Assembly: GCA_964623885.1 (NCBI GenBank)
Contig: CAZUVM010000188.1
Coordinates: forward strand, 1 to 35,968
DNA length: 35,968 nt
Direction: 5' to 3'
Source of the DNA: CAZUVM01 sp964623885
GTDB taxonomy: Bacteria; Verrucomicrobiota; Verrucomicrobiia; Limisphaerales; UBA8199
Of the stretch, positions 1-6,698 are shown in pieces (positions within the stretch are counted from its first letter, which is position 1; each line of letters begins with the position of its first letter). The position numbers were made by a program, and so were the translations under genes. The notes under the pieces were generated by a model. That model was not told where the DNA came from. It searched no databases and saw only the letters and a program-made list of their open reading frames with translations.

Positions 1-451
1 GTGGCCGAACGACAGTTTGCGGGCAGCCTCCCGGCTGAGCATCCATGCTCACAAGTGCATTCTGCCAAGCAATATGACTCCCGATATGACCACCTGAAGA
101 AACCAAAAGCCCCCTGAGTTGAACTAAATTGACATTACGCAAGAGAACTCATATGAAGGGCGAGCGACGGAGGGGAAAGCGACTAAGCCGTATCGATTCG
201 GTGGGAGGGGAGCGTGCCCGCCTCGGGCGCAGCGGTTGGCGCCATCGCCAACCGCATTCACTGCTTCGCGTTTCTGTTCACCATTTGGTGAGCTCCTTGG
301 ATACGAACCAACCGGCGTGGGCGCCGGTTGGCAGCGCCCGGGGCGGGCGTGCTCCCCAAGGCGACCGCATCGATCCGGCTAAAGTGAGGGACAAAAATAA
401 GGTTTTGCCGTTTTGGTTGCGAGTCTGGTGCGCCGTAGCTATTGTCCGCGC
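1..451. other. Left-edge spacer, possibly holding the tail of a gene
   Basis: This stretch precedes the first convincing gene. Frame 1 is open from the first base to a TGA at 115-117 (38 codons, ending in a Lys- and Pro-rich KKPKAP). That could be the C-terminus of a plus-strand gene starting outside the window, but it is too short to judge and resembles nothing I recognise. From about 118 to 185 I see nothing coding. Positions 186-380 are filled by a large palindromic element described separately. Longer open frames across it on both strands run through the palindrome and have biased, low-quality translations, so I do not call them genes. Confidence 0.4.
186..380. repeat. 195-bp nested palindrome (MITE-like or BIME-like inverted repeat)
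   Basis: The left arm (186-243) and right arm (320-380) are imperfect reverse complements over about 58-61 nt, running from AGCCG...GGCGCC to GGCGCC...CGGCT. Each arm's inner edge carries a perfect 10-bp hairpin with a 4-nt loop: GCGGTTGGCG/CGCCAACCGC at 232-255 and CCAACCGGCG/CGCCGGTTGG at 308-331. The middle holds a 6-bp hairpin, TCACCA-TT-TGGTGA, at 278-291, almost exactly at the dyad centre. CTAA occurs at both outer edges (183-186 and 379-382) and might be a short target duplication, but it partly overlaps the arms. No transposase is present. It could be a non-autonomous element, a REP/BIME composite or a structured RNA. Confidence 0.75.
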
Positions 452-952
452 GTGAACCTCTATTTTCTTCGCCACGGGATTGCCGTTGAACCCGGGGCGC
501 AAGGCTACACACGGGATTCCGATCGTCCGCTCACGTCCGAGGGCGAACACAAGCTGGCGAAGATTGCCGAGGCCATGGGCGCGCTCGAACTTTCATTCGA
601 CGTGATCCTCTCGAGCCCGTATGTGCGGGCTCGACAGACGGCGGAGATCGTGGCCAAAACCCTCAAGCTGACGAAGAAAATGGAATTCTCCGATGCGCTC
701 GAGCCGGCGGGCAGCGCAAGGAAACTCGTGGATTTGCTGAATCACCATCGGCCTGATGACGTCCTGCTCGTCGGACATGAACCATCCATGAGCGAGTTGA
801 TTTCCTTATTCACGGCGGGCGATGCCAGCGCGATCCACGTGGTCATGAAGAAAGCCGGTTTTTGCAAGTTAAGCACCGACTCACTACAGCACGGACGATG
901 TGCTGCTCTGGAATGGTTGCTGACGCCGAAACAGATGGTTCTGATGAGCTGA
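452..952 (+). CDS. sixA: SixA-type histidine phosphatase
   Basis: Small histidine phosphatase superfamily protein (about 166 aa) of the SixA type, which removes phosphate from phosphohistidine in signalling or PTS proteins. The phosphoacceptor motif RHG lies at residues 7-9 (His8). The LSSPYVRARQTAE motif around residues 53-65 supplies a phosphate-pocket arginine, and VGHE supplies the second catalytic histidine at about residue 109. I chose the GTG at 452 because family members begin M-x-LYFLRHG; the open frame extends upstream to a TTG at 413, which would add 13 unlikely residues. It ends one base before the phosphofructokinase start, so the two are probably co-transcribed. The family and catalytic residues are clear, but the substrate cannot be read from sequence. 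Confidence 0.85.
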   Translation: MNLYFLRHGIAVEPGAQGYTRDSDRPLTSEGEHKLAKIAEAMGALELSFDVILSSPYVRARQTAEIVAKTLKLTKKMEFSDALEPAGSARKLVDLLNHHRPDDVLLVGHEPSMSELISLFTAGDASAIHVVMKKAGFCKLSTDSLQHGRCAALEWLLTPKQMVLMS

Positions 953-953
953 T

Positions 954-2081
954 ATGGGCAAGGCAAAGCGCATCGGAATCCTTACGGCCGGCGGCGACAG
1001 CCCGGGTCTGAACGCCGCGATTCGCGCGGTGGGCAAAGCGGCGCTGGGCTATTACGGCATGGAGATCATCGGCTTCCGCGACGGGTTCCGCGGCCTAGCC
1101 GAGGAGCACACGCTGCGCCTGGATAAAAGCACGCTGGCCGGCATTCTGACCGTGGGCGGCACGATTCTCGGAACCAGCCGCGACAAACCGCATCGGATGG
1201 AGATCGACGGCAAGAAGCGCGATATGACCAAAGTCATCCTGAAGAATTTCGAGAAGGATGACCTGGACGCGCTGGTCTGCCTGGGCGGCGGCGGAACGCA
1301 GAAGAACGCACTTCGGCTGTCGCAGGCGGGCCTGCCGGTCATCACGTTGCCCAAAACCATCGACAACGATGTGGCGATGACCGATGCGACGTTTGGGTTC
1401 GATACGGCCCTGGGCATCGCGACCGAGGCCATTGACCGGCTGCACAGCACCGCGCACAGCCATCATCGCATTGTGGTGGCGGAAATCATGGGCCATCGCG
1501 CCGGCTGGCTGGCGCTGGGCGCCGGCATCGCCGGCGGAGCGGATGTCATCCTGATTCCCGAAATCCCTTACGATGTGGGCGCGATCGCGCGCGCCATCCG
1601 CGAACGCAGCAAACACGGCTCGAACTTCAGCATCGTCGCCGTCGCCGAAGGCGCCATGAGCCGGCAGGATGCGCACGCGTTCGAAGCCGCCTGGCAACGG
1701 CGCGCGAAGACCAAGGACAAAGTCCACCGGCATGCGGCCGATCTCGAAATCGAGGCCATCGAACACAAGCACAGCGGCAACACACTGCGGCTGGCGAAAG
1801 AACTTGAAGAGCTGACGCAGCTCGAATCTCGGGTGACGATACTTGGATACGTTCAGCGGGGCGGCACACCTTCCGCCGCCGATCGGCTGCTGGCCACTCG
1901 CCTCGGAACGGCCTGCGCGGATTTAATCCACGAAGGAGTCTTCGGCGTGATGGTTGCCGCGCGTGGTGATGCTGCTGAACCTGTCCCGCTTGAGCAGGTC
2001 GCCGGCAAGATTAGAACCATCCCGCTCGATCACCCGTGGATTGCGAGCGCACGGCGCGTGGGGACGTGTCTCGGGGACTGA
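954..2081 (+). CDS. pfkA: 6-phosphofructokinase (PfkA family, mixed ATP/PPi clade)
   Basis: Phosphofructokinase of the PfkA superfamily (375 aa), which phosphorylates fructose 6-phosphate to fructose 1,6-bisphosphate in glycolysis. The N-terminal nucleotide loop GILTAGGDSPGLNAAIR is at residues 8-24, the catalytic TIDND at 135-139 (base Asp137), MGHRAGW at 179-185, PEIPYD at 202-207, and QRGGTPSAADR in the C-terminal third. Two positions that discriminate phosphoryl donors are non-classical. The GGDGS/GGDDT motif reads GGGGT (111-115), with Gly113 where the Mg-ATP-binding Asp usually sits, and PKTIDND carries the Lys134 typical of PPi enzymes. The donor (ATP or pyrophosphate) is therefore uncertain. 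The gene starts 1 nt after the histidine phosphatase stop. A long inverted repeat begins three bases after its stop codon. Confidence 0.93.
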   Translation: MGKAKRIGILTAGGDSPGLNAAIRAVGKAALGYYGMEIIGFRDGFRGLAEEHTLRLDKSTLAGILTVGGTILGTSRDKPHRMEIDGKKRDMTKVILKNFEKDDLDALVCLGGGGTQKNALRLSQAGLPVITLPKTIDNDVAMTDATFGFDTALGIATEAIDRLHSTAHSHHRIVVAEIMGHRAGWLALGAGIAGGADVILIPEIPYDVGAIARAIRERSKHGSNFSIVAVAEGAMSRQDAHAFEAAWQRRAKTKDKVHRHAADLEIEAIEHKHSGNTLRLAKELEELTQLESRVTILGYVQRGGTPSAADRLLATRLGTACADLIHEGVFGVMVAARGDAAEPVPLEQVAGKIRTIPLDHPWIASARRVGTCLGD

Positions 2082-2084
2082 GCA

Positions 2085-2222
2085 GTAGCGCAGGCCTCCG
2101 AGCCTGCTGTGTCGCAGGCTTCCAGCCTGCCGACCCAGCGGATTCAGGAACGGCACGGCAGCATTCGGGGCGTTCGCCGACTCGGAGGTCGGCGACACAG
2201 CAGGCTCGGAGGCCTGCGCTAC
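2085..2222. repeat. Long inverted repeat of REP-like hairpins after pfkA
   Basis: A perfect 31-bp inverted repeat (2085-2115 against 2192-2222) surrounds a 76-nt centre. The arms are themselves hairpin-forming: CAGGC-CTCCGA-GCCTG at 2091-2106 and its mirror at 2201-2216. A further hairpin, GCAGGCT-TCC-AGCCTGC, lies at 2114-2130. The last shares its core with the repeat at 3994-4013, so this looks like a dispersed palindromic family. Its position just behind the pfkA stop would let it end or stabilise the transcript, but neither strand has a T-tract directly after the stem, so it is not a standard intrinsic terminator. Confidence 0.8.
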
Positions 2223-2288
2223 AGAGCCGCGGCCCCGAGTCCATAGGTCCTGAGTTTCGCAAAGTCTTTACGTCGCCTCACGCAACGC

Positions 2289-2786
2289 TCAGCGTCCATT
2301 GTCCCCCGGCGGAGCGAGCGGTGGTTGAACACCCAGATTGTTCCAGCGGACTACGAAAAAGGTGAGCGGCTCGCTGCCGGTGTTCACCAGCCCGTGGAAA
2401 TCCCAGGGCTCCACGTAAAGGACGTCGCCTTTTTTGGCCGGAAACTCTTTACCATTGAGATGCCACACGCCGGAACCTTCGGCGATGGCCAGGAATTCCT
2501 CCTCGGCATGCCGGTGGGCCGGATGCACCGATTCTCCCGGTTTCACTACGGCGACGGCCGTTAACAAATTCGTCGTGCCAAAGGTTTCGCCGGTGAAGTA
2601 GGTGCGCATCTCGCCCCATTTATCGACGTGCGATTTGGCGTCATCCCAGGAAATCACTTTCGAGCGCAACCGCCGCGCCATGGGTGACTCGCCATGCAAC
2701 ACGCCGACTCCCCAGCCAAGGACAAAGACCACGAGACCCGCAGTTGCGAATACTACATAGCGCGCAGTTTTGTGATTGAGGTTCAT
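2289..2786 (-). CDS. Membrane-anchored cupin-domain protein
   Basis: Single-domain cupin (165 aa) behind an N-terminal membrane anchor or uncleaved signal (hydrophobic residues about 10-30). Cupin motif 1 is visible at residues 84-97, with metal ligands His91, His93 and Glu97. Motif 2 spans about 120-135, with His131 and Asn135; its usual PxG is PWD here. The fold therefore probably binds one divalent metal outside the cytoplasm. Cupins range from dioxygenases to sugar isomerases and sensors, and nothing here fixes the activity. I chose the ATG at 2786 because it opens directly onto a Lys/Arg-containing n-region and hydrophobic core; longer readings add junk overlapping dinB. It lies downstream of dinB on the same strand with an 82-nt gap. 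Confidence 0.8.
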   Translation of the reverse strand: MNLNHKTARYVVFATAGLVVFVLGWGVGVLHGESPMARRLRSKVISWDDAKSHVDKWGEMRTYFTGETFGTTNLLTAVAVVKPGESVHPAHRHAEEEFLAIAEGSGVWHLNGKEFPAKKGDVLYVEPWDFHGLVNTGSEPLTFFVVRWNNLGVQPPLAPPGDNGR

Positions 2787-2868
2787 AGGTGAGAGCCTCT
2801 CGAAACCGGGAGCGAATGTCAAATATGCCGGCCTGGCCATCTCCAACCAACCGCTTGGACCAATCGGA

Positions 2869-3942
2869 TTAAAGCAACTGCAATTGGCGAGCCGCCGGCT
2901 CTCGCAGGCTTGCCACGCCGAGGCCCAGCAGCCGCAACGGCCGCGACACCAGCTTTTCACGGCCAAGCAGAAAACAGCCGAGCCGATAAATTTCCCGGGC
3001 TTCGGTCAGGGGTTCCTCGACTGAAATCTGCCGAGTCAATGTAGTGAAATCCCCGTAGCGGATCTTCACCTGGACCGTATGAGCGCCCAAGCGTCGGCGC
3101 TTGAGCCGGCCGGCGATGTCTTCCGCCTGAGCTCGCAGGCAAGCGCGCAAGACCTGACGATCTTCCGTATCGCGCAAAAAGGTCTCCTCGCCGCTGATGC
3201 TTTTGATTTCATCGCCCAATTCGAGCGGTCGATCATCTTCGCCGAGCGCAAACTGCCGCAGCTTGGGTCCGAACGATCCTGTGAGCGCCCGCAAGTCGCC
3301 GGGATAATCCTGCAGATCGCCTACGGTCTCGACGCCGGCGCGGTGCAGCACTTCCTCGGTGGCTTTGCCGACCCCATACAACGCGCGAACCGGCAACGGA
3401 CGCAGGAACTGCACTTTTTCACGTTCCAGAATCAGCGTCAGCCCATCAGGCTTTTGATGATCGCTGGCAATTTTTGCCAGCAATTTATTGGCAGCGATGC
3501 CGATGGTCGCGGTGATCTGCCGCTCGGCCCGGATGCGGTCCTTCAACGCGCGGGCGATGGGCAAAGAACGCTGAAGGGACTCGTCCGCATCCCGCGCCTG
3601 GCATTGAGCCGAAAGATCCAGGTACGCTTCATCAATCGACATCTGTTCCACCAGCGCGCCGCTTTCCGCCACCAGGCGCATGATCCGCCGCGATTCCTCA
3701 CGATACTCGTCCATCCGCGGTCGAACGAACACGCCTTTCGGACACAACCGCCCGGCAGTGACACTCGGCATGGCGGAACGCACCCCGAACTTGCGCGCCT
3801 CATAGCTCGCCGCGCAAACCACACCCCGCTGGGTTGGAGGCGCGCCCACAATCACCGGCTTGCCCTTCAAGCTCGGGTTGTCCCGCTGCTCGACCGAGGC
3901 GTAAAAAGCGTCCATGTCCAAATGAAAAATCACCCGAAACAC
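2869..3942 (-). CDS. dinB: DNA polymerase IV (Y-family translesion polymerase)
   Basis: Y-family DNA polymerase (about 357 aa, close to the 351 aa of E. coli DinB), which copies past damaged template bases at the cost of accuracy. Catalytic carboxylates are in FHLDMDAFYASVEQ (Asp9) and SIDEAYLD (Asp104, Glu105). The family motif SYEARKFGVRSAMP is at about 46-59. The helix-hairpin-helix region follows GIAANKLLAKIASDHQKPDG. The C-terminus ends in QLQLL, which resembles a beta-clamp-binding QLxLF peptide and would tether it to the replisome. The GTG at 3942 gives a normal N-terminus; a GTG at 3933 is equally possible, and the open frame continues upstream to 3981 without a better start. No LexA box was identified. 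Confidence 0.95.
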   Translation of the reverse strand: MFRVIFHLDMDAFYASVEQRDNPSLKGKPVIVGAPPTQRGVVCAASYEARKFGVRSAMPSVTAGRLCPKGVFVRPRMDEYREESRRIMRLVAESGALVEQMSIDEAYLDLSAQCQARDADESLQRSLPIARALKDRIRAERQITATIGIAANKLLAKIASDHQKPDGLTLILEREKVQFLRPLPVRALYGVGKATEEVLHRAGVETVGDLQDYPGDLRALTGSFGPKLRQFALGEDDRPLELGDEIKSISGEETFLRDTEDRQVLRACLRAQAEDIAGRLKRRRLGAHTVQVKIRYGDFTTLTRQISVEEPLTEAREIYRLGCFLLGREKLVSRPLRLLGLGVASLREPAARQLQLL

Positions 3943-3993
3943 GCGGGGAAAATATAGACGGGAAAATGGGGCAGACAGCAAAATGAGAGGTGG

Positions 3994-4032
3994 GGCAGGC
4001 TTTCCAGCCTGCCGGCAGATAGAATGTCTGCC
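3994..4032. repeat. REP-like double hairpin
   Basis: Two adjacent hairpins occupy the 217-nt spacer between dinB and the next plus-strand gene. GGCAGGCT-TTCC-AGCCTGCC (3994-4013, 8-bp stem) is followed by GGCAGA...TCTGCC (4014-4032, 6-bp stem). The first shares its AGGCTtTCCAGCCTGC core with the hairpin at 2114-2130, so both belong to one dispersed palindromic family. The remainder of 3943-4159 shows nothing else I can support. A TTGACA at 4142-4147 has no convincing -10 partner. Confidence 0.7.
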
Positions 4033-4159
4033 CTACTGCTACTTCCGCTGCAACTGCCGCGTCGCACCCGTGTTAGCCAACCACCGTGCGTTGGTAAGTC
4101 AGTTGCGCCATATGCAGCGAGATAACTGATACATACGCGTTTGACAATCAACTTTACTG

Positions 4160-4990
4160 TTGACCGGGCATGTCAACCCGTTGTACCACTCAGACGTGAG
4201 GACGCCTGGTGCGGTCAATCTACTAGCTTTCTTAGAAAGACTAACTGGCAGCGTTACCAACCAGGGCGACATCAGTCGATTTCTCGCCGGCGAAGCTCTG
4301 GGCGGCGCGTCTGCCACGATCGAAAGCAAAACACTGCCACAGGTCGAGGCGACGTGGACGATGCGGAGGACACGGCGATCCGCCGTGCGGGAACGCACGG
4401 TGGTTCGGGTCCGCGGCTGCTCTTGCGATGATTTAAAGCGCTTTTTCAAAGCCCTGCTCGAGCGTCTCAAAGGCACCGATGCCCAGGAGTACCAAGATGG
4501 GCACTGTTTTGGATTCCGCACAAAATCGGGCGATTACCACGTTTTCGAATGTCCTGCAGGATTTACGGCGCACTTCCCGGGAACGCTTTTTGTTGTTATC
4601 AACCGGCCGAGAAGTCCGCTGTTATTTATCGAGCACGCGATTGCCGGAGATCTGTCAGGAGACCAGCCGCCTTCCTCAGACATCGCCAAAGTTCACTACG
4701 CGCACATCGCCGTCCCCAAAAGTGATTGGGTTTTGCTTGGGTTGAGTATTGTCGTGACGTTGAGCGCCGCCTGCTTACCGCAGGCGATTCGGTTGCATCT
4801 GGGTGGCCTGTTCAAAGGTCTTGGCATTTTTGGACTGTTCCTTGGTCCTGCGTTGCTAGTGCTGTCGGTCTGGGAATCCAACCGATACGACCGCACCTGG
4901 CGAGTACTTCTGGCGGTGTTGTTTTCCTTCGCGGCGACTGCGATTGGCTGGGGGACGCTTACGCTTTTCGTTCTGGGAAGGTTTTTTTAG
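4160..4990 (+). CDS. Uncharacterised protein with three C-terminal membrane segments
   Basis: Not recognised. The open frame gives 276 aa. Roughly residues 90-195 look like a soluble domain with mixed alpha/beta character (DDLKRFFKALLERLKG, then HCFGFRTKSGDYHVF). Three hydrophobic segments follow at about 195-212, 218-240 and 250-273, so the protein is probably an inner-membrane protein. The N-terminal 65-80 residues are doubtful: they are low in hydrophobic periodicity, and codons around 4371-4387 form a perfect 7-bp hairpin. The true start may be the ATG at 4361 or later. It heads the tight plus-strand series running to 9520 and ends 7 nt before the DUF4279-like gene, suggesting co-expression. 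Confidence 0.6.
   Translation: MTGHVNPLYHSDVRTPGAVNLLAFLERLTGSVTNQGDISRFLAGEALGGASATIESKTLPQVEATWTMRRTRRSAVRERTVVRVRGCSCDDLKRFFKALLERLKGTDAQEYQDGHCFGFRTKSGDYHVFECPAGFTAHFPGTLFVVINRPRSPLLFIEHAIAGDLSGDQPPSSDIAKVHYAHIAVPKSDWVLLGLSIVVTLSAACLPQAIRLHLGGLFKGLGIFGLFLGPALLVLSVWESNRYDRTWRVLLAVLFSFAATAIGWGTLTLFVLGRFF
4371..4387. repeat. Perfect hairpin CACGGCG-ATC-CGCCGTG
   Basis: A 7-bp stem with a 3-nt loop lies inside the doubtful 5' part of the 4160-4990 frame. Such GGCGATCCGCC hairpins look like repeat units that sit in spacers, so this hairpin argues that the real coding start lies downstream of it, or that a repeat has been absorbed into the reading frame. Confidence 0.4.
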
Positions 4991-4997
4991 TCCTCTA

Positions 4998-5492
4998 ATG
5001 AAAACGCAATTCGAGAAGCAGACCCCATTCCGCTACCATGTCGGACTTCAGGTGTCGAGCGACACGGCGAAGCCTGATGAGATAACCGCCTTGCTCGAGC
5101 TCCAGCCGCATAGCACTCGATTGAAGGGCGAACTGTCCAACTTCGCAGGGATGGTGGAGATGCTGAGCGAAAGAGGGCGTGCGGCCATCACCCGCCACCA
5201 CAAATGGTCTGCGAGTTTTGAGCCTGTCTCCAGGACAGAAACGCTCAATGAATGCCTTCTCCGAGTGGAGCGCCATCTCGGTGGTCGTTCGGACGCGTTG
5301 ATCCGCCTGGCCAAAGATGGGAGCATCAAGCTCTACATTCATGCGTATCCGGGGTCGCTGCCTGAACCTGTTGACTGGAAAATCCTGGATCGGATTCGCA
5401 CGAGGTACCCGGTCGGACTCTCTATGACGTTCGACTCTGCGCTCGAAACAGACCGGCCTGTGGATGAAACACGTCCGAAAAATGTAGTCTGA
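4998..5492 (+). CDS. DUF4279-like protein
   Basis: Small soluble protein (164 aa) matching my recollection of the DUF4279 pattern. It opens with a beta-strand (FRYHVGLQVSSD), then DEITALLELQPHSTRLKGE resembling the family's 'I...L...P......KG' segment. A HHKWSASFE strand, a Leu-rich helix (ECLLRVERHLGG) and a C-terminal beta region follow. No catalytic residues are evident. DUF4279 proteins occur singly in many bacteria, and immunity-like roles have been suggested from genome context, but function here is unknown. The ATG at 4998 lies 7 nt after the upstream gene's stop. The C-terminal sequence RPVDETRPKNVV recurs almost intact in the micro-ORF at 5964-6035. Confidence 0.65.
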   Translation: MKTQFEKQTPFRYHVGLQVSSDTAKPDEITALLELQPHSTRLKGELSNFAGMVEMLSERGRAAITRHHKWSASFEPVSRTETLNECLLRVERHLGGRSDALIRLAKDGSIKLYIHAYPGSLPEPVDWKILDRIRTRYPVGLSMTFDSALETDRPVDETRPKNVV

Positions 5493-5500
5493 TTTGCGTT

Positions 5501-5785
5501 ATGCGATTTAGGGTAACACCGCTCCTGCACCCGCGGTACCTGGAACTGCAAAAGCGGAGCGCGTCTCTCGCCCGTCTGTGGGAGTTTGGGCATGCTGTGT
5601 TCGTGGTGTTCTTGTCTTTGGCAATTGTCAGCCCGGTTGCAGTGGCGCTCGTTCCGTTGATTGATCGCGATTTTCCGTGGGCGCGGGCTTGGTCCGCAGG
5701 TGTCGCGTCTTCTGCAGCATGCGGTTTGTTTGCCGCCGCCGGTTTCGCAATCAGGGTGTACGCGAGAAGAAAGGGAGAGCCATGA
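5501..5785 (+). CDS. Small two-helix membrane protein
   Basis: Unrecognised 94-aa protein. An amphipathic, basic N-terminal stretch (residues 1-30) is followed by two hydrophobic segments at about 31-52 and 65-85, and a basic tail, YARRKGEP. This predicts a small integral membrane protein with both ends in the cytoplasm under the positive-inside rule. The start is 8 nt after the DUF4279-like stop, and its own stop overlaps the next start in ATGA, so it is probably translated with both neighbours. The downstream partner is a short coiled-coil protein, which could bind it at the membrane (inference). Confidence 0.65.
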   Translation: MRFRVTPLLHPRYLELQKRSASLARLWEFGHAVFVVFLSLAIVSPVAVALVPLIDRDFPWARAWSAGVASSAACGLFAAAGFAIRVYARRKGEP

Positions 5786-5967
5786 ACGCAGATTTTAATC
5801 CGGACTTGGAGTCTGAGGTTCGCGAGATCGAGGCGCGTCTTCGCGAAACCCGAGAACACGTGACCGGCGAATTATCCAGGCAACTGCTCGACCCTACGCT
5901 GTCTGCCAGCAAGCGTGCGCAGTTGGAGGAGCGTCTGAAGGAGCTTAAGAAAAGGCGGAATCGATGA
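5782..5967 (+). CDS. Short coiled-coil protein
   Basis: Unrecognised 61-aa protein made almost entirely of charged heptad-like helix. It runs from ESEVREIEARLRETREHV, through a short break with Pro (LLDPTLSAS), to a second helix rich in Glu, Lys and Arg that ends KKRRNR. It is expected to be soluble and to oligomerise or act as an adaptor. The ATG overlaps the preceding stop (ATGA) and is preceded by a good Shine-Dalgarno sequence, GGGAGA, in aagaaagggagagccatg. Its stop is likewise embedded in ATGATGA, where a 23-aa micro-ORF begins. Confidence 0.65.
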   Translation: MNADFNPDLESEVREIEARLRETREHVTGELSRQLLDPTLSASKRAQLEERLKELKKRRNR

Positions 5968-6035
5968 TGAGTTACCAAATCGCGCGCCAGTTTATTCGGC
6001 CTACCGACAAGGCACGTCCGAAAAACGTGAAATAG
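5964..6035 (+). pseudogene. Micro-ORF or gene remnant sharing a tail with the DUF4279-like protein
   Basis: A 23-codon frame begins in the ATGATGA overlapping the preceding stop and ends at TAG 6033-6035. Its last residues, RPTDKARPKNVK, match the C-terminus of the 4998-5492 product (RPVDETRPKNVV) in the same reading frame. Several differences are silent third-position changes (GAT/GAC, AAT/AAC, GTA/GTG). This suggests either the surviving 3' end of a deleted paralogue or a small peptide under protein-level selection. It is too short to decide. Confidence 0.4.
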
Positions 6036-6060
6036 TCGGCTGTCAGCGCCAGATCATTTT

Positions 6061-6570
6061 ATGAGCGGCATCAGCATTGACCTCGTCGATTCCAGTTCGG
6101 ACGAAGAACTGCTTCGCCTCCTCTTCAAAGAACTACAGACGCGCACCCCGGTGAATCACGGCTCAGATGGGTTCGTGTCCGAAATCCAAAAGCTGCCGCC
6201 CGGCCTGAGAGCCATGGCGGCCACCTATGAGCTCGACGTCTCGCTTGCAATGGATGATCTCGGTTGGCATTTCGGCAATTGGCACAACCAGGTGTTTGCG
6301 GAAGAGACCGCGCGAGGCTTGCATGAACTCGGCGCTGCAGAGCTGGCCAAAGTCTTTCGTCAGGCATTTGCGATTGCGAAGGAATACTGGGACGAACTTG
6401 GTTCAGAGAGTTGGATGGATTGGTATCACGGTTCGCCGCTAGAGAAGGCAGTAACACCGTTGAACAAGCAAGCCTGGGCGCTCCAGAGTGGCAGCGAGCA
6501 GGGAATTCTGAAATATTGGGTGGATTATGCACGGCATTATCCAGAGCGCATTGGAGCCGAGGGATCTTAA
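6061..6570 (+). CDS. DUF4375 (DMP19)-like protein
   Basis: Soluble, mostly helical protein of 169 aa. The central part (about residues 55-105) is an acidic helical block (YELDVSLAMDDLGWHFGN, then ETARGLHELGAAELAKVFRQA). It resembles the DUF4375/DMP19-like pattern in which an 'N..F..fF.N....' segment precedes '...L..IGA...A.i...A'. The match is by memory and moderate only. Trp residues are frequent (W69, W73, W109, W117, W120). Function is unknown; such single-domain proteins are often scattered among immunity-like genes. A 25-nt gap separates it from the micro-ORF upstream. The 128 nt downstream (6571-6698) hold only a weak hairpin, CTACA-TGCG-TGTAG. Confidence 0.6.
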   Translation: MSGISIDLVDSSSDEELLRLLFKELQTRTPVNHGSDGFVSEIQKLPPGLRAMAATYELDVSLAMDDLGWHFGNWHNQVFAEETARGLHELGAAELAKVFRQAFAIAKEYWDELGSESWMDWYHGSPLEKAVTPLNKQAWALQSGSEQGILKYWVDYARHYPERIGAEGS

Positions 6571-6698
6571 TGCCAGATGGCCTACATGCGTGTAGCCGGT
6601 ATGTGGGTGACAGGTTTTGTAAGATTCTGCAATCGCTTGCATTCTACTGTCAACCAACTTATATTTCAGCAGTGATGGATTAATCGGAAGGTTTCGCG

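Noticed and set aside
186..380. Insertion sequence
   Set aside because: The palindrome is too short to encode a transposase, and none is nearby; it is kept as a repeat only.
129..455. 108-aa open frame at the left edge
   Set aside because: It runs through the palindrome, is Arg-rich, has no ribosome site and overlaps the histidine phosphatase start.
1095..1772. 225-aa minus-strand open frame
   Set aside because: It is the reverse of the phosphofructokinase coding sequence.
3079..3957. 292-aa plus-strand open frame
   Set aside because: It is antisense to dinB, whose catalytic motifs are certain; the translation has no recognisable features.
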